The notes below the pieces were generated by a model. The model saw nothing but the letters and a program-made list of their open reading frames with translations. It was not told the origin of the DNA and searched no databases. Positions 1 to 9,558 of a DNA stretch of 64,000 nucleotides are shown piece after piece. The position numbers were made by a program, and so were the translations under genes. Position 1 is the first letter of the stretch; each line of letters opens with the position of its first letter. Source of the stretch: Mercurialis annua (Eukaryota; Streptophyta; Magnoliopsida; Malpighiales; Euphorbiaceae); the NCBI RefSeq assembly GCF_937616625.2, contig NC_065570.1:41485665-41549664 (forward strand). Direction: 5' to 3'.

Positions 1-2
1 CA

Positions 3-107
3 GGTAATGATAAAGTAAATGAGGTTGGGACTAATACTCTGCAGTTTTGTGATTCAGTTGAAACTTGGACAGAGGTTATTGCCAATAATAAAATCCTGCT
101 GCAATAA
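3..107 (+). pseudogene. LINE A ORF1, C-terminal tail (partial)
   Basis: An open frame enters from outside the window and ends in TAA at 105-107. It encodes about 34 residues including VETWTEVIANNKILLQ. It precedes the ORF2 start by about 115 bp, the usual place for the end of LINE ORF1, a nucleic-acid-binding protein. There is no domain signature in the visible part, so the assignment rests on position alone. Confidence 0.45.
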
Positions 108-222
108 TTCAAAGTCTGGTGTGTAATCTAAATGGTAGTTAGAGGAGGACTAACATAAAGTATAAAAGAGTTATAGGTGATGGAAGAAGGGTGTTGAACG
201 AGGGAGAACCCCCTTACAGGGG

Positions 223-1394
223 ATGATAGGTTCCTGGAATATAAGGGGTCTCAATGACCCAATAAAACAATCTTAGGTGAAGTCATCGATTGTTAGTAAG
301 AAGTTGTGTGCTATGGGTATCCTGGAAACTAGAGTTAAACTTATGAATTCTGATATGGTCTGGAGGAATTGCAGTCTTTCTAACTGGACTGTAATAAATA
401 ATAATAGTTTTTCTGAGTTAGGCAGAATATGGATTGCTTATAACCCTACTGTAATTCAGATTAACATGATATCTTATTCTACTCAGTGTATGCATTGTGC
501 GGTTAAATGGGAGAATAATGAGTTTTATTGGTCTGTTGTATATGGATCAAATGATGAAAATACTAGGAAAGTGCTTTGGGAGGAGCTGGTTAGTTTTAGT
601 CTTCAGAATCAAGGTGCTCGGTTGGTTATGGGAGACTTTAATGCAATTACTAATGCGCGGGAGAAATTTTAGAGGTAATGATGGATTTGAGCATAGTGGG
701 GAGGATTCTTTGTAGTATCTAAATGACTGTAATCTTAGTGAACTAAAGAAGTTTGGTTGTGAGTATACGTGGACTAATAATCAATCTGAAGATGCTCGTA
801 TTTGGAGGAAGTTGGATAGGGCGATGGTGAATACTAAATTGTTGGATAGTTATTGGGATTCTGATTATAAGGCTTTTAATGCAGGGGGTTTTTGATCATT
901 CCCCGTTGACAGTTTCCATCAACAAAATTGTCAATGAAGGAGCTAAACCATTCAAGTTTTATAACATGCGGATGGATAATGATTCTTTTGTTGATATTCT
1001 GAAAGATACTTGGAAAACAGATATTGAAGGGCGTGCCATGTTCAATTTAGTGCAGAAACTTAAAAGAATACAGTTCAGATTAAAGGAGCTGAATCGAAAT
1101 CATTTTTTTGATATTACTTTAAAGGTGCAGAAGTGTAAGCGGCTTCTTCAGGATTTGTGGAATAATCTCCAGAAGGACCCTTTAAATGAGGATCTTTTGT
1201 TGGAGGAAAGAGCTGTGTCCATCCACTACAAGAGATGCCTTATGGCAGAAGAGAAGTTCTTAAAGCAAAAATCTAGAATCATATGGCTGAACCTGGGAGA
1301 TAATAATAATAACAAGTTCTTTCATAACTCTGCTAAAGCCAGAAGATGTAGAACAAGACAACAAAGATTAATAATGCTAATGGAAATGAGCTGA
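223..1394 (+). pseudogene. LINE A ORF2 endonuclease region, first copy (broken)
   Basis: Starting at ATG 223 the product begins MIGSWNIRGLN, the expected N-terminus of a LINE endonuclease/exonuclease/phosphatase domain that would nick target DNA for target-primed reverse transcription. An in-frame TAG lies at 274-276. The frame then runs to 672 through ETRVK and GDFNAI (631-648). Beyond 672 the homologous reading continues in other frames: CEYTWTNNQ at ~755-785, DHSPLTV at ~893-915, and a linker of basic helices to 1394. An extra G in the G5 run near 883-888 shifts the frame and is shared with the second copy. Not functional. Confidence 0.85.
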
Positions 1395-2391
1395 TATCCC
1401 ATAATGAGATTAGTATTGCTATAGTTGAATTTTATGAGAAGTTGTGGGAAGTCTTATAACAGGAGCCACATTGATGCAACTATTATTGATAGAGGTCCTA
1501 AGCTCAGTGATAGTGATTCTATCAATCTAATATTTACAGTAACTTCAAAGGAAGTGAAATCTGCTATGTTCTCAATTAATGGAGCTGGTTAGTTTTAGTC
1601 TTCAGAACCAAGGTGCTCGGTTGGTTATGGGAGACGTTAATGCAATTACTAATGCTCGGGAGAAAATTGGAGGTAATGATGGATTTGAGCAAAGTGGGGG
1701 GGATTCTCTGCAGTATCTAAATGACTGTAATCTTAGTGAACTAAAGAAGTTTGGTTGTGAGTATACGTGGACTAATAATCAATCTGAAGATGCTCGTATT
1801 TGGAGGAAGTTGGATAGGGCGTTGGTGAATACTAAATTGTTGGATAGTTATGGGGATTCTGATTATAGGGCTCTTAATGCAGGGGGTTTCTGATCATTCC
1901 CCGTTGACTGTTTCCATCAACAAAACTGTTAATGAAGGAGCTAAACCATTCAAGTTTTATAACATGTGGATGAATAATGATTCTTTTGTTGATATTCTGA
2001 AATACACTTGAAAAACAGATATTGAAGGGCGTGCCATGTTCAATTTAGTGCAGAAACTTAAAAGATTAAAGTTCAGATTAAAGGAGCTCAATCAAAATCA
2101 TTTTTTTGATAGTACTTTAAAGGTGCAGAAGTGTAAGCTGTTTCTTTAAGATTTGCAGAATAATCTTCAGAAGGACCCTTTAAATAAGGATCTTTTGTTG
2201 GAGGAAAGAGCTGTGTCCATCCACTACAAGAGATGCCTTATGGCAGAAGAGAAGTTCTTAAAGCAAAAATCTAGAATCATATGGCTAAACTTGGGAGATA
2301 ATAATAACAAGTTCTTTCATAACTCTGTTAAAGCCAGAAGATGTAGAAATAAGACAACAAAGATTAATAATGCTAATGGAAATGAGCTGAT
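582..2391 (+). repeat. ~1 kb tandem duplication inside LINE A ORF2
   Basis: Bases from 582 recur from 1581 with an offset of about 999 bp. The first unit runs 582-1580. The second runs 1581-2391 and resumes at 12181-12369 beyond the LTR insertion. The join at ~1577-1584 fuses the sequence ATTAATGGAG, found uninterrupted at 12360-12369, to GGAGCTGGTTAG, found at 582-593. The two parents share only GGAG, so the junction has about 4 bp of microhomology. The copies differ by scattered substitutions and small indels. Confidence 0.9.
1581..2391 (+). pseudogene. LINE A ORF2 endonuclease/linker region, second copy (broken)
   Basis: This is the second unit of the tandem duplication. Its frame 1579-1893 reads VMGDVNAITNAREK and then the WTNNQSEDARIWRKLDRA segment. 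Compared with the first copy it lacks the frameshift at ~670 and keeps the canonical SDHSPL reading (nucleotides TCTGATCATTCC near 1890), though in a shifted frame. The linker frame 2153-2440 runs into the inserted LTR, so its last codons are not LINE-derived. Not functional. Confidence 0.8.
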
Positions 2392-3505
2392 TGTCACGAC
2401 CCGATATTCCCCTCGAAACTCGAGCCGAGACCGGCGCTAAGGAATGGGAATGGTTGTTCCGAAACCCGTAGCAAGCCTAAAACCTCTATAAATTTTTCGC
2501 CACCTTAAACCCGTTTTCAGAAAACACCGTTAAAACATTTTTCCGTTTAGAGTGGAAAACACATTCTGAAAATATTCTTATAAGCGAAATCACGTTTTCA
2601 GAAATGCTGGTTGAATAACCCTAGTTATTCTGACCCACGCGCATTTCTGAAAACTGGTGCGGTGGTACAGGGACTTAACTCACGTGCCTTGCCTCGCAGG
2701 CAGCCCTGTCTCAAACCGCGCACCCGAACAATATGTTTAATAAAACATGTCAAACACTTTCCTTTTCAAAGCGTTATATCAAACATATTAAAAACATGCA
2801 CAACATGCACACAAACGTAAGGCCAACTAAACTACACACAGTGTCTTTGCAGACCAAAGACACGAAGCTTGGCCCACCCGTAGGGGACACCATAAAATAC
2901 CATATGCCTATTAAGTAGCCACTTATTAGAGCTAGACAAAGTCAGGTTCCTATCAGAGTATATAAACAAAGAAACCATGACGTGGCCACATGCATATCAT
3001 ACCAATATACACTATTGCAGCATCTAAGAGTTTAAGGTGTTATTTACATAACAACCGAATAAGCTTCCCTGATGGAAAAAAAAGGGTGGAAGCTCGACCA
3101 GATCCGGTAGCTAGGTACCTGAAAATGATAAATAACAACGGGTTAGAAATATAAATATTTCTGAGTGAGTAGATAGGTTTACAGTTAAATACCAAAATCG
3201 CGTATAGACAGAATATCGGTATATAAAAATATTACCAGTCCTCGATCCAAATGAAACCCTAGTCCTGTTACATTATAATGCTATCATATATAATGCGTAT
3301 GCACAACTCTTGTTTAATACAGGATGAGCTGTATACTTATGTATCACAGCCATCTTGACTCTGTATAGGGTTGCTGGGCCGGAACTTAAATCACTGCCAC
3401 CTCAGGACTACCCATTAGGTTTAAGCCGCTTTACAAGCATCTGGCTTAAAACCTAATCTCAATATGTATGCTTATAATATTTACCTCTCATCTATTTCAT
3501 TAACA

Positions 3506-3545
3506 CCGGTGATCACACAGTCCTATTGTTGCCCAATAGATAGCT
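3506..3545 (-). promoter_or_regulatory. Conserved LTR block with stem-loop
   Basis: The plus-strand reading is CACCGGTGATCACACAG, then TCCTATTGTTGCCCAATAGA. The second part is an inverted repeat (CTATTG/CAATAG) with a 4-base spacer. Nearly the same block recurs at 10458-10498, 31421-31462, 38110-38150, 39420-39460, 52070-52120 and 60340-60380, while the surrounding LTR sequence is poorly conserved. Its function is unknown. Confidence 0.7.
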
Positions 3546-4299
3546 CGTTTCAGTGGATCTTCCTTGGCTAAGTTTCATACATAGTGCGATTTGTGGATTT
3601 AAAAACAATTGAATACTAATATTCAAAAGTAAACAAATGAACTCATAAACACCGCTAGGTCTGGAACTTAATCCTGTGGTTGTGGTCAGACTGCTCGCTA
3701 GCTGGTCGGACTAAACACACAAAGCAAACAGGATAAAACACATCAATATATATTTTCTATAAAATTTCTAGGTCCTTAAACCCTGATCTATTAAACATAT
3801 AATCATTCAAACATATAGCACTTATGGTCTTTTTTTTTTAAACCATCTTATAAATTCTCGTTTTGAGAAAACATTCTAACTTCTCTCTAGAAGTTATTTT
3901 AGGTATCGAAATACCTAAAGAAAACCATTTATAGTATAGACCTAATTGTCAAAACAATTCTCGGTCATATACTAAGTATTTAGCAAAACCGATTGCTAAA
4001 TCTTTAAAACCGTTTAAACGTTGACTTTAACTCTTTTAAAGTCCTTTATAAACGTTTTACTTTACTTTTAAAATCTCCTTTTAAAATTCTTTAGGTTTAG
4101 GTTATAAAACCTTTTCGCTTTCTTCTAACACAAGTTATCATTTTTAATATTTAATTTTGGTTTAAAAATATTTATTAAGAATGTTTTAGGTTCGGTCGAA
4201 AAACACCTCGGGTTATTAGGCGAAAGCACGTCGGAATCGCCCTCGGAAAGTCTCCCAAAAACCGAAGAAAAATCGAACCCCGACTGCCCGTCGGGGCAG

Positions 4300-4405
4300 C
4301 TGTGCGCCCGCACAGCACAGTGCGCGCCCGCACAGCATAGTGTGCGCCCGCACACTGTGCTGTGCGGTCGCACAGCTCACTGTGCACGCGCACAGTGGGC
4401 TGTGC
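4300..4405 (-). repeat. GC-rich cluster of inverted repeats in the LTR leader
   Basis: About five units of the type CTGTGCGcccGCACAG or CTGTGCGGTCGCACAG lie head to tail in otherwise AT-rich DNA. Each is a 6-8 bp perfect or near-perfect inverted repeat centred on CpG. In sense orientation the cluster is about 360-460 bp downstream of the presumed TATA box, so it should be transcribed. The partner LTR retains only a short remnant (11233-11262). The GC-rich bases hold open a short minus-strand frame (4125-4373), which may be chance. Confidence 0.8.
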
Positions 4406-4758
4406 GAAAATTTAAATTCTGGGACCTCCCGTCCTGCTTAAAACGTTCAAAAATGCTATTCTAACGTCCACAATCACGTATACACAATTCAAAATCAATA
4501 CGGACGTTTAAAACGATAATTCGATACGGTAACCGTTAATAAACGAGTTTATATTCGAAATAAATCGAAATAAACGTTTAATACGAATATAATACTTCGA
4601 TTACGTGAGTAATCGTTGAAGAAATTGAGTTAGAATCGAAAAACGGATCGAACGGCCGAAACCCTAGGTTTCGCGTGCACTGCATAGAGTAAGCTGCTCT
4701 ATTCTTTCTTTCCGAAGAAAGAAAATGAAGTTGTGGCCTTCAATTAGCAACAAATGAG

Positions 4759-4771
4759 TATATATATATAA
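4759..4771 (-). promoter_or_regulatory. LTR promoter: CCAAT/TATA
   Basis: On the minus strand the sequence reads TTTAGCCAAT followed at once by TATATATATATAC. The same CCAAT-TATA arrangement occurs in the partner LTR (11618-11629) and in the related plus-sense LTR at 50986-51000. Conservation in diverged LTRs supports a real pol II promoter. Transcription has not been shown. Confidence 0.65.
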
Positions 4772-5317
4772 TTGGCTAAAGTACGTTTTAGTACTAGCTC
4801 AATCATGCACTTTAAACCAACTTCTAAACTAGTCGTTCGTAGCCTAAACGGAAACGATTTCCAAATTTCGTGAAAATTTGACCAAAAATCAAATAAAATA
4901 TAACAAGAATAAAAATATAATTTTTATTTCCATCCGACTTATATTTTATTCTTAATAAATTATTTTCGATTTATTAAGCCCGCATTGACTGCGCTTGATA
5001 AAATTTCTGCTTCCAAATTTTATCAAATTTTCACGATAACCTTTTTAAAATATTTCGTGAATATTAGCACCAAAAATATTCGCTAGGGACTTATGAATTG
5101 TTCTGCACCCAAGTCATAAATCTATATTATTCCCGTTAACTATATAACTAATCAAATTTAAATTGTAAAAATTTAAATTTGTAATCCTATAACCATATTA
5201 AAAATTTAGGGACACTTGTAAATTAAATTTATCTTTAAATTTAATTTACCTACTCCCGTCTAATGACATATTAGACACGTGGCTATATTTTAACTCTTAA
5301 ATTTCCGGGTTATTACA

Positions 5318-5332
5318 TTCTCTCCCCCTTAT
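5318..5332 (-). other. Polypurine tract
   Basis: The minus-strand sequence ATAAGGGGGAGAGAA abuts the start of the 3' LTR. A purine run in this position primes plus-strand DNA synthesis in LTR retrotransposons, and it fixes the element's orientation as minus. Confidence 0.85.
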
Positions 5333-8174
5333 ATAAATTCGTCCTCGAATTTACATATACTTACTTTTCACTTATAATTCAAATTTCACTTATACTTAAT
5401 CTCACTTCATGCTTCGGAAAGCATAGCACCATCTTGACTGGCGTCCTCAATCATATCTCTCTTCCTCACTGGTGTTCATATCATCTGTTTGAACTTCCGT
5501 TCTGCAAACAGATTATCCACTTTATATACTTCTCTTGATCCTATAACTCGTATAAAATACCTTTTACTTTTTAGTTTAGTGTCTTTCAACGCAACCCAAG
5601 GACTAATCTCTAATCTCTATCTTCCTAAGCGATCCAAATAGGTAGGTATAAGTTAATACCATTTAACTTACTCCAGAGTTATTATAAAACTATGTTACCT
5701 TTACTAGCTTTCGATAACTTCACTTTTAATATACCACCTTTGTCGCACATCTTTATTTATTTTATTTTTTCTTTCTTTTGTTTTCTTTTCAACCTTAGTT
5801 GTTTGTTTATGGATTATCTTATTATTGAGATGGCTTTTAATATACTTTATGATTACTGTTTCGTAAACTAATTACTCATCTTTCACTTGCCTTATATTTC
5901 TATACCTTGTATAGAATGTCCTTTATTCATCCTCAATCTATAGTAACTTCCTGTTACAGATTGGGTAACTAATACTCTCTCTTGCCGAAATGTGGCTGTA
6001 TAGGTGTGGGTGTGGTTATAATCTAACTATCTCATCGTAAAACACCTTCTAACTTACTCCAAATATATGGCATCCTTATTCACAGCTAACAGTTTTCATA
6101 ACTGTACTATAGCTGTTACTATCATGTTTAATTAACTGACTATCAACTGTAGCTCCATTTTCAAAACTTTTTACATTTAAACAAAATGTTTATTAAATAT
6201 TTTCCACTTTTAGTCGGCCATGCTTAACGCATTTCTCGCCCGACACTCAAAATACATATACGTTATATGTACATTCCATTACCAGTCAACCTAGACTTCA
6301 CAGTCATAAGGCTCGGTTCTCGGAATTTTCATCTTTTGAAATCACTGTTTCAATACAGTTTTCAAATTCATTTTTATACATATATGGAGCTTATGTTGAC
6401 AATTCCAAGTTAATTAAAATGTACACTTCTTATCGTGATCGCTTGCACTTTTGGCTTACTGCCAAAATTTCATGCAAGTTTCACAACATCAAATCCATCT
6501 TCGAGCATCATCTATCTTTCTGTTCGTCGATCGCAACGATTAAAACTTAAATAACCGTCCTGGGATTATCCTATCCCAATATAAAACCGATCTAACGGTT
6601 CGATCACTAGTTAATGGGGGTTTACTATATTCTGTTAGTATCCAGATAATATCTGAAACTTAATCCTTCAATTCACTATTTTCACCTCTTCCTTACCTTG
6701 ATAACATTTCTATCTTATGTTAATCCAAGGTTTATTATACTTAAGTATACTGTTTATTCATTAAATAATTAATAATTATTTATCAATGAATACTTTATTT
6801 GACATGACTTATCAAAGTCTGTTAGTCGTTAACATAATCAACGAGTCTCTTTATTCAAATCAGAACTAGTAGTGTAACTACTTGGTTCTGAGAATTATTT
6901 TTCTTTTCATCATCTTTCTTTTAATTAATTATTTTGTTGTTGTTTATTGGTTAAGTGCTGAGGTTTACTCCTCTCAGACATATGAGTTTTTGATTCATCT
7001 AATCATTCGTTTGGATTCAAGAGATATGTCTATTACTGACATCTGCTCTGTCTGTAAGACTAATCTCAGATCCATTTTAATTAAACACACACGTATGACT
7101 CTGTTCACCGACAGTTACTTGTAGTCAAACTAACCGAGTTGTGTTTAATTAGATCCTACTCTCTCTTATCTTAATCGCAATTATCTTCTATTATCTACTC
7201 TTGAACTTTTATTTATCATAAAAGTCCATCACTAGACTTACCTCTTAGTCTATCTCAGAGTAAGAATGTAAATTCTCACTTCCTACTCTTCTCAATCCTT
7301 AATAATTTCTGATGTTTCGGAATGAAACATTAGAATCCAGATCTTTATTGTTTATTTTGAACAATAAAAAATCATAACATCTTATCTTCGCTATCTTGTG
7401 TCCTACCTTGACTTTATTACAGAGTTTTCGTTCAAATACGCTTACATTTTAAAACAAATACAGTTTTTTTTATAAACAAATGGTTTCTCAAACCAATCAT
7501 TTCAAACATATGTGCATATACACATATTCATCCACATATACAAGTATATGTGTGTACCAGCTGGATTTTTTTTTTAAATTCATCTCTTCAAAACTGTGAA
7601 TCTAACAATTCACATTTTAAAACTTTTGTACAATTGTGGCTCAGGGTGATGACATCTCTCATCCCCAAAGAGTTGCCATTCAATCCAATTTCTCTTTGAT
7701 ATACTAATATACATGATGCATGTCCTAACAAAATCATTTTGTATAAGTATATGGAATTCAAGTATTCCTTTTTCTACAGTGATCATTGCAATGTATATTC
7801 ATGATGCATCTGAGCACAATAATACATTTTTTTTTAAAACAAAACTGCAACACTTACTTTGTAAGCTTCTTTCAAACTACTTCTCCGTAACATTTCAAGT
7901 TTTTTTAATCCTAATAATTTATCCTCACATTAGGATTACTATTGCTTCACATCATTTGATTGATTATGAATAGTTGTTGATTTATATTTAAGGATGCCTG
8001 TTTCTAACATCCTTAACTTATCAATTATCATTTATCATTTAACTTTTAATGTTTACTTATATGTGTATCTCTTTCTGTTTAAGGATATGATTTATATCTG
8101 TAGTTTATGTCTTCCAATTCTAACGCGAATATTGAAAACACATATACAAACTAACTTAAACAGTAAACACATAA
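5333..8174 (-). other. Non-coding interior where pol would be expected
   Basis: About 2.8 kb of AT-rich, pyrimidine-rich (plus strand) sequence lies between gag and the polypurine tract. Short open frames on either strand (for example 6882-7124 and 7713-7973) show no retroelement motifs, and I see no D-D-E, YADD or zinc-binding signatures. It includes simple TA/CA-rich stretches at ~7500-7550. Its retention in a transposition-competent structure suggests filler or cis-acting RNA sequence. Confidence 0.6.
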
Positions 8175-9011
8175 CTAAACATTACCTGACGATGATCGTA
8201 AAGACGGAAATGCCTCACGAATCATCGGGCCTTTACCTCGCCCTCCGTGGAATTTCAGTTTTCCCTTATCCTTTCCTCCCCGCGAAACAAAATAGGGGTT
8301 GTAGTGCCTCGCGGGTCCATAATTTCCTACCCTAGGAAATGTAGCAGTAGCTTCTTCAGGTTTGGTGTAATAATACGGCTGGAGGGGTATGTCGTTCCTC
8401 CTCAACTTACTCTCTATCTGCTTCGCACGCCCAGCCAGATATGCCACAGAATCAGACTTTACCGTCATGAGTTCCTCGAACTCAGGCCCCAAACCTTTGA
8501 CGTACCTACTCGCAACTTCCTCACCATCACGAACTAACTCAGGTACTTCTTCGCATAAACGCATAAACTCAACAGTATATGCCTCCACATTCAAATCTTC
8601 CCTAGTATACTTATCCATATAATCCCTCAGCCTATCCAAACTTTGATTCTCTTGCACCTCCCACTCGCTCACGTATTCCCATGACTGATTCGGCGAGTGT
8701 CTTATTTGCTGTTGAACCCTCCTTAGATGGTCCACCTCAGCTAAGAACTCTTTTACCTTAAATCCCAGATAAGCCGATGTAGCAGTCGATTTTGACACAG
8801 AGCTATGGCTATTTCCATTACTGTTTATGTCTTCATTCAACATTCTTTCTAATTCCTCTACTCCAATAGCATCCTCCTATATGTCCATGTCGCATGCTGA
8901 TGTTGAGTCAACAACCTCTATGGGAGCAGATGTATCAGGTATAACAGGCAAACCTGGTACATTATGTGGATCAGACCCCACATGCGTATGAGCTCTACTT
9001 GGCCCAAACAT
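8175..9011 (-). pseudogene. gag of the long-LTR element (one in-frame stop)
   Basis: Reading from ATG at 9009-9011 (MFGPSRAHTHVGSDP) the frame stays open to the TAG ending at 8175, 278 residues, except for a single TAG at 8877-8879 (codon 45). The downstream part, residues ~57-278, is uninterrupted. It contains a helical segment of the retrotransposon gag type (YTVEFMRLCEEVPELVRDGE, then VASRYVKGLGPEFEEL) and a basic Gly/Arg/Lys-rich tail (RGGKDKGKLKFHGGRGKG). There is no CCHC zinc knuckle. Gag would form the virus-like particle and bind RNA. It lies 530 bp downstream of the primer-binding site. The last codons contain a good 5' splice-site sequence (CAGGTAATG). Confidence 0.8.
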
Positions 9012-9542
9012 ACTGAAACACATGAAATTTCAGCATAAGTACCGTATGTAATAGTTATAGAAAAATCACATTTTCATATAACAGGTATCAACTATTAAAC
9101 CTATATAAGCAAAACACATAACAATCAAACACAATTTAGAGAAAATCTAACTATTCTCTCGAGCAAATATTTAGAGTAAATCTTCGCTTTGTCCTGTATT
9201 CTAACAGAACCATTCTCCTCGAATAGTGGTCATCTGTTCTGACCATTCCGTTCCATGATTGTAATGTGTTTCCAACTTAGGAACATCTCACATGTTCCAT
9301 CAGTTGTAACGTGTCTCGAACACAAGAACAGCTCATGTGTTCCTTATCAAAACATCAATACATACTACACACATATATAGTTGCTATCTATAGCTGATTG
9401 TATTCAATAACTGACAACTGATCAAGACATGACTCGAATCCTATGTTGCTGCAATAGTTTACTAGGAATTCTTATGACTTCTAGTACCTCTACTTAGCAT
9501 ATATCAGCAACAATACTTCAAACATTCAGGTCCTAAAATATT
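9012..9542 (-). other. Untranslated leader between primer-binding site and gag
   Basis: About 530 bp with no coding signal. It contains partly repeated phrases around 9230-9345 (variants of ATGTGTTCC and GAACA). No other feature is visible. Confidence 0.5.
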
Positions 9543-9554
9543 GCTCTGATATCA
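9543..9554 (-). other. Primer-binding site (initiator tRNA-Met type)
   Basis: Four bases inside the 5' LTR on the minus strand is TGATATCAGAGC. It differs by one base from TGGTATCAGAGC, the complement of the plant initiator methionine tRNA 3' end that many plant LTR elements use. Together with the polypurine tract it sets the direction of the element. Confidence 0.82.
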
Positions 9555-9558
9555 CCTT

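Larger units (their letters stand above)
1..2391 (+). mobile_element. LINE A, 5' portion (L1-like non-LTR retrotransposon)
   Basis: This stretch holds the end of ORF1 and the start of ORF2 of a plant L1-like LINE. The endonuclease part reads WNIRGLN, then ETRVK, then GDFNAI, then (S/F)DHSPL, which are landmarks of the apurinic-endonuclease-like domain. The 5' end lies outside the window. The element is broken by stops and frameshifts and contains an internal tandem duplication. It continues at 12176 after the LTR element inserted at 2392. The reading CTGAT-ATCCC on the far side matches the uninterrupted sequence at 1389-1399, which proves the two halves were once joined. Confidence 0.9.
2392..5317 (-). 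repeat. 3' LTR of the gag-only element
   Basis: In sense (minus) orientation it runs from TGTAATAACCC to GGGTCGTGACA. It carries a TATA box near 4759-4771, a GC-rich inverted-repeat cluster at 4300-4405 and the conserved GGTGATCACACAG block at 3508-3545. It is longer than its partner mainly because of a ~115-bp segment (~2506-2622), a ~102-bp segment (~2906-3007) and a longer GC-rich cluster. In the other LTR the first two are missing between short repeats (AACCC and ACCATAT/ACCAATAT). Confidence 0.92.

Noticed and set aside
8247..8622. Plus-strand frames over gag
   Set aside because: They are antisense shadows of the minus-strand gag, which has the recognisable domain.
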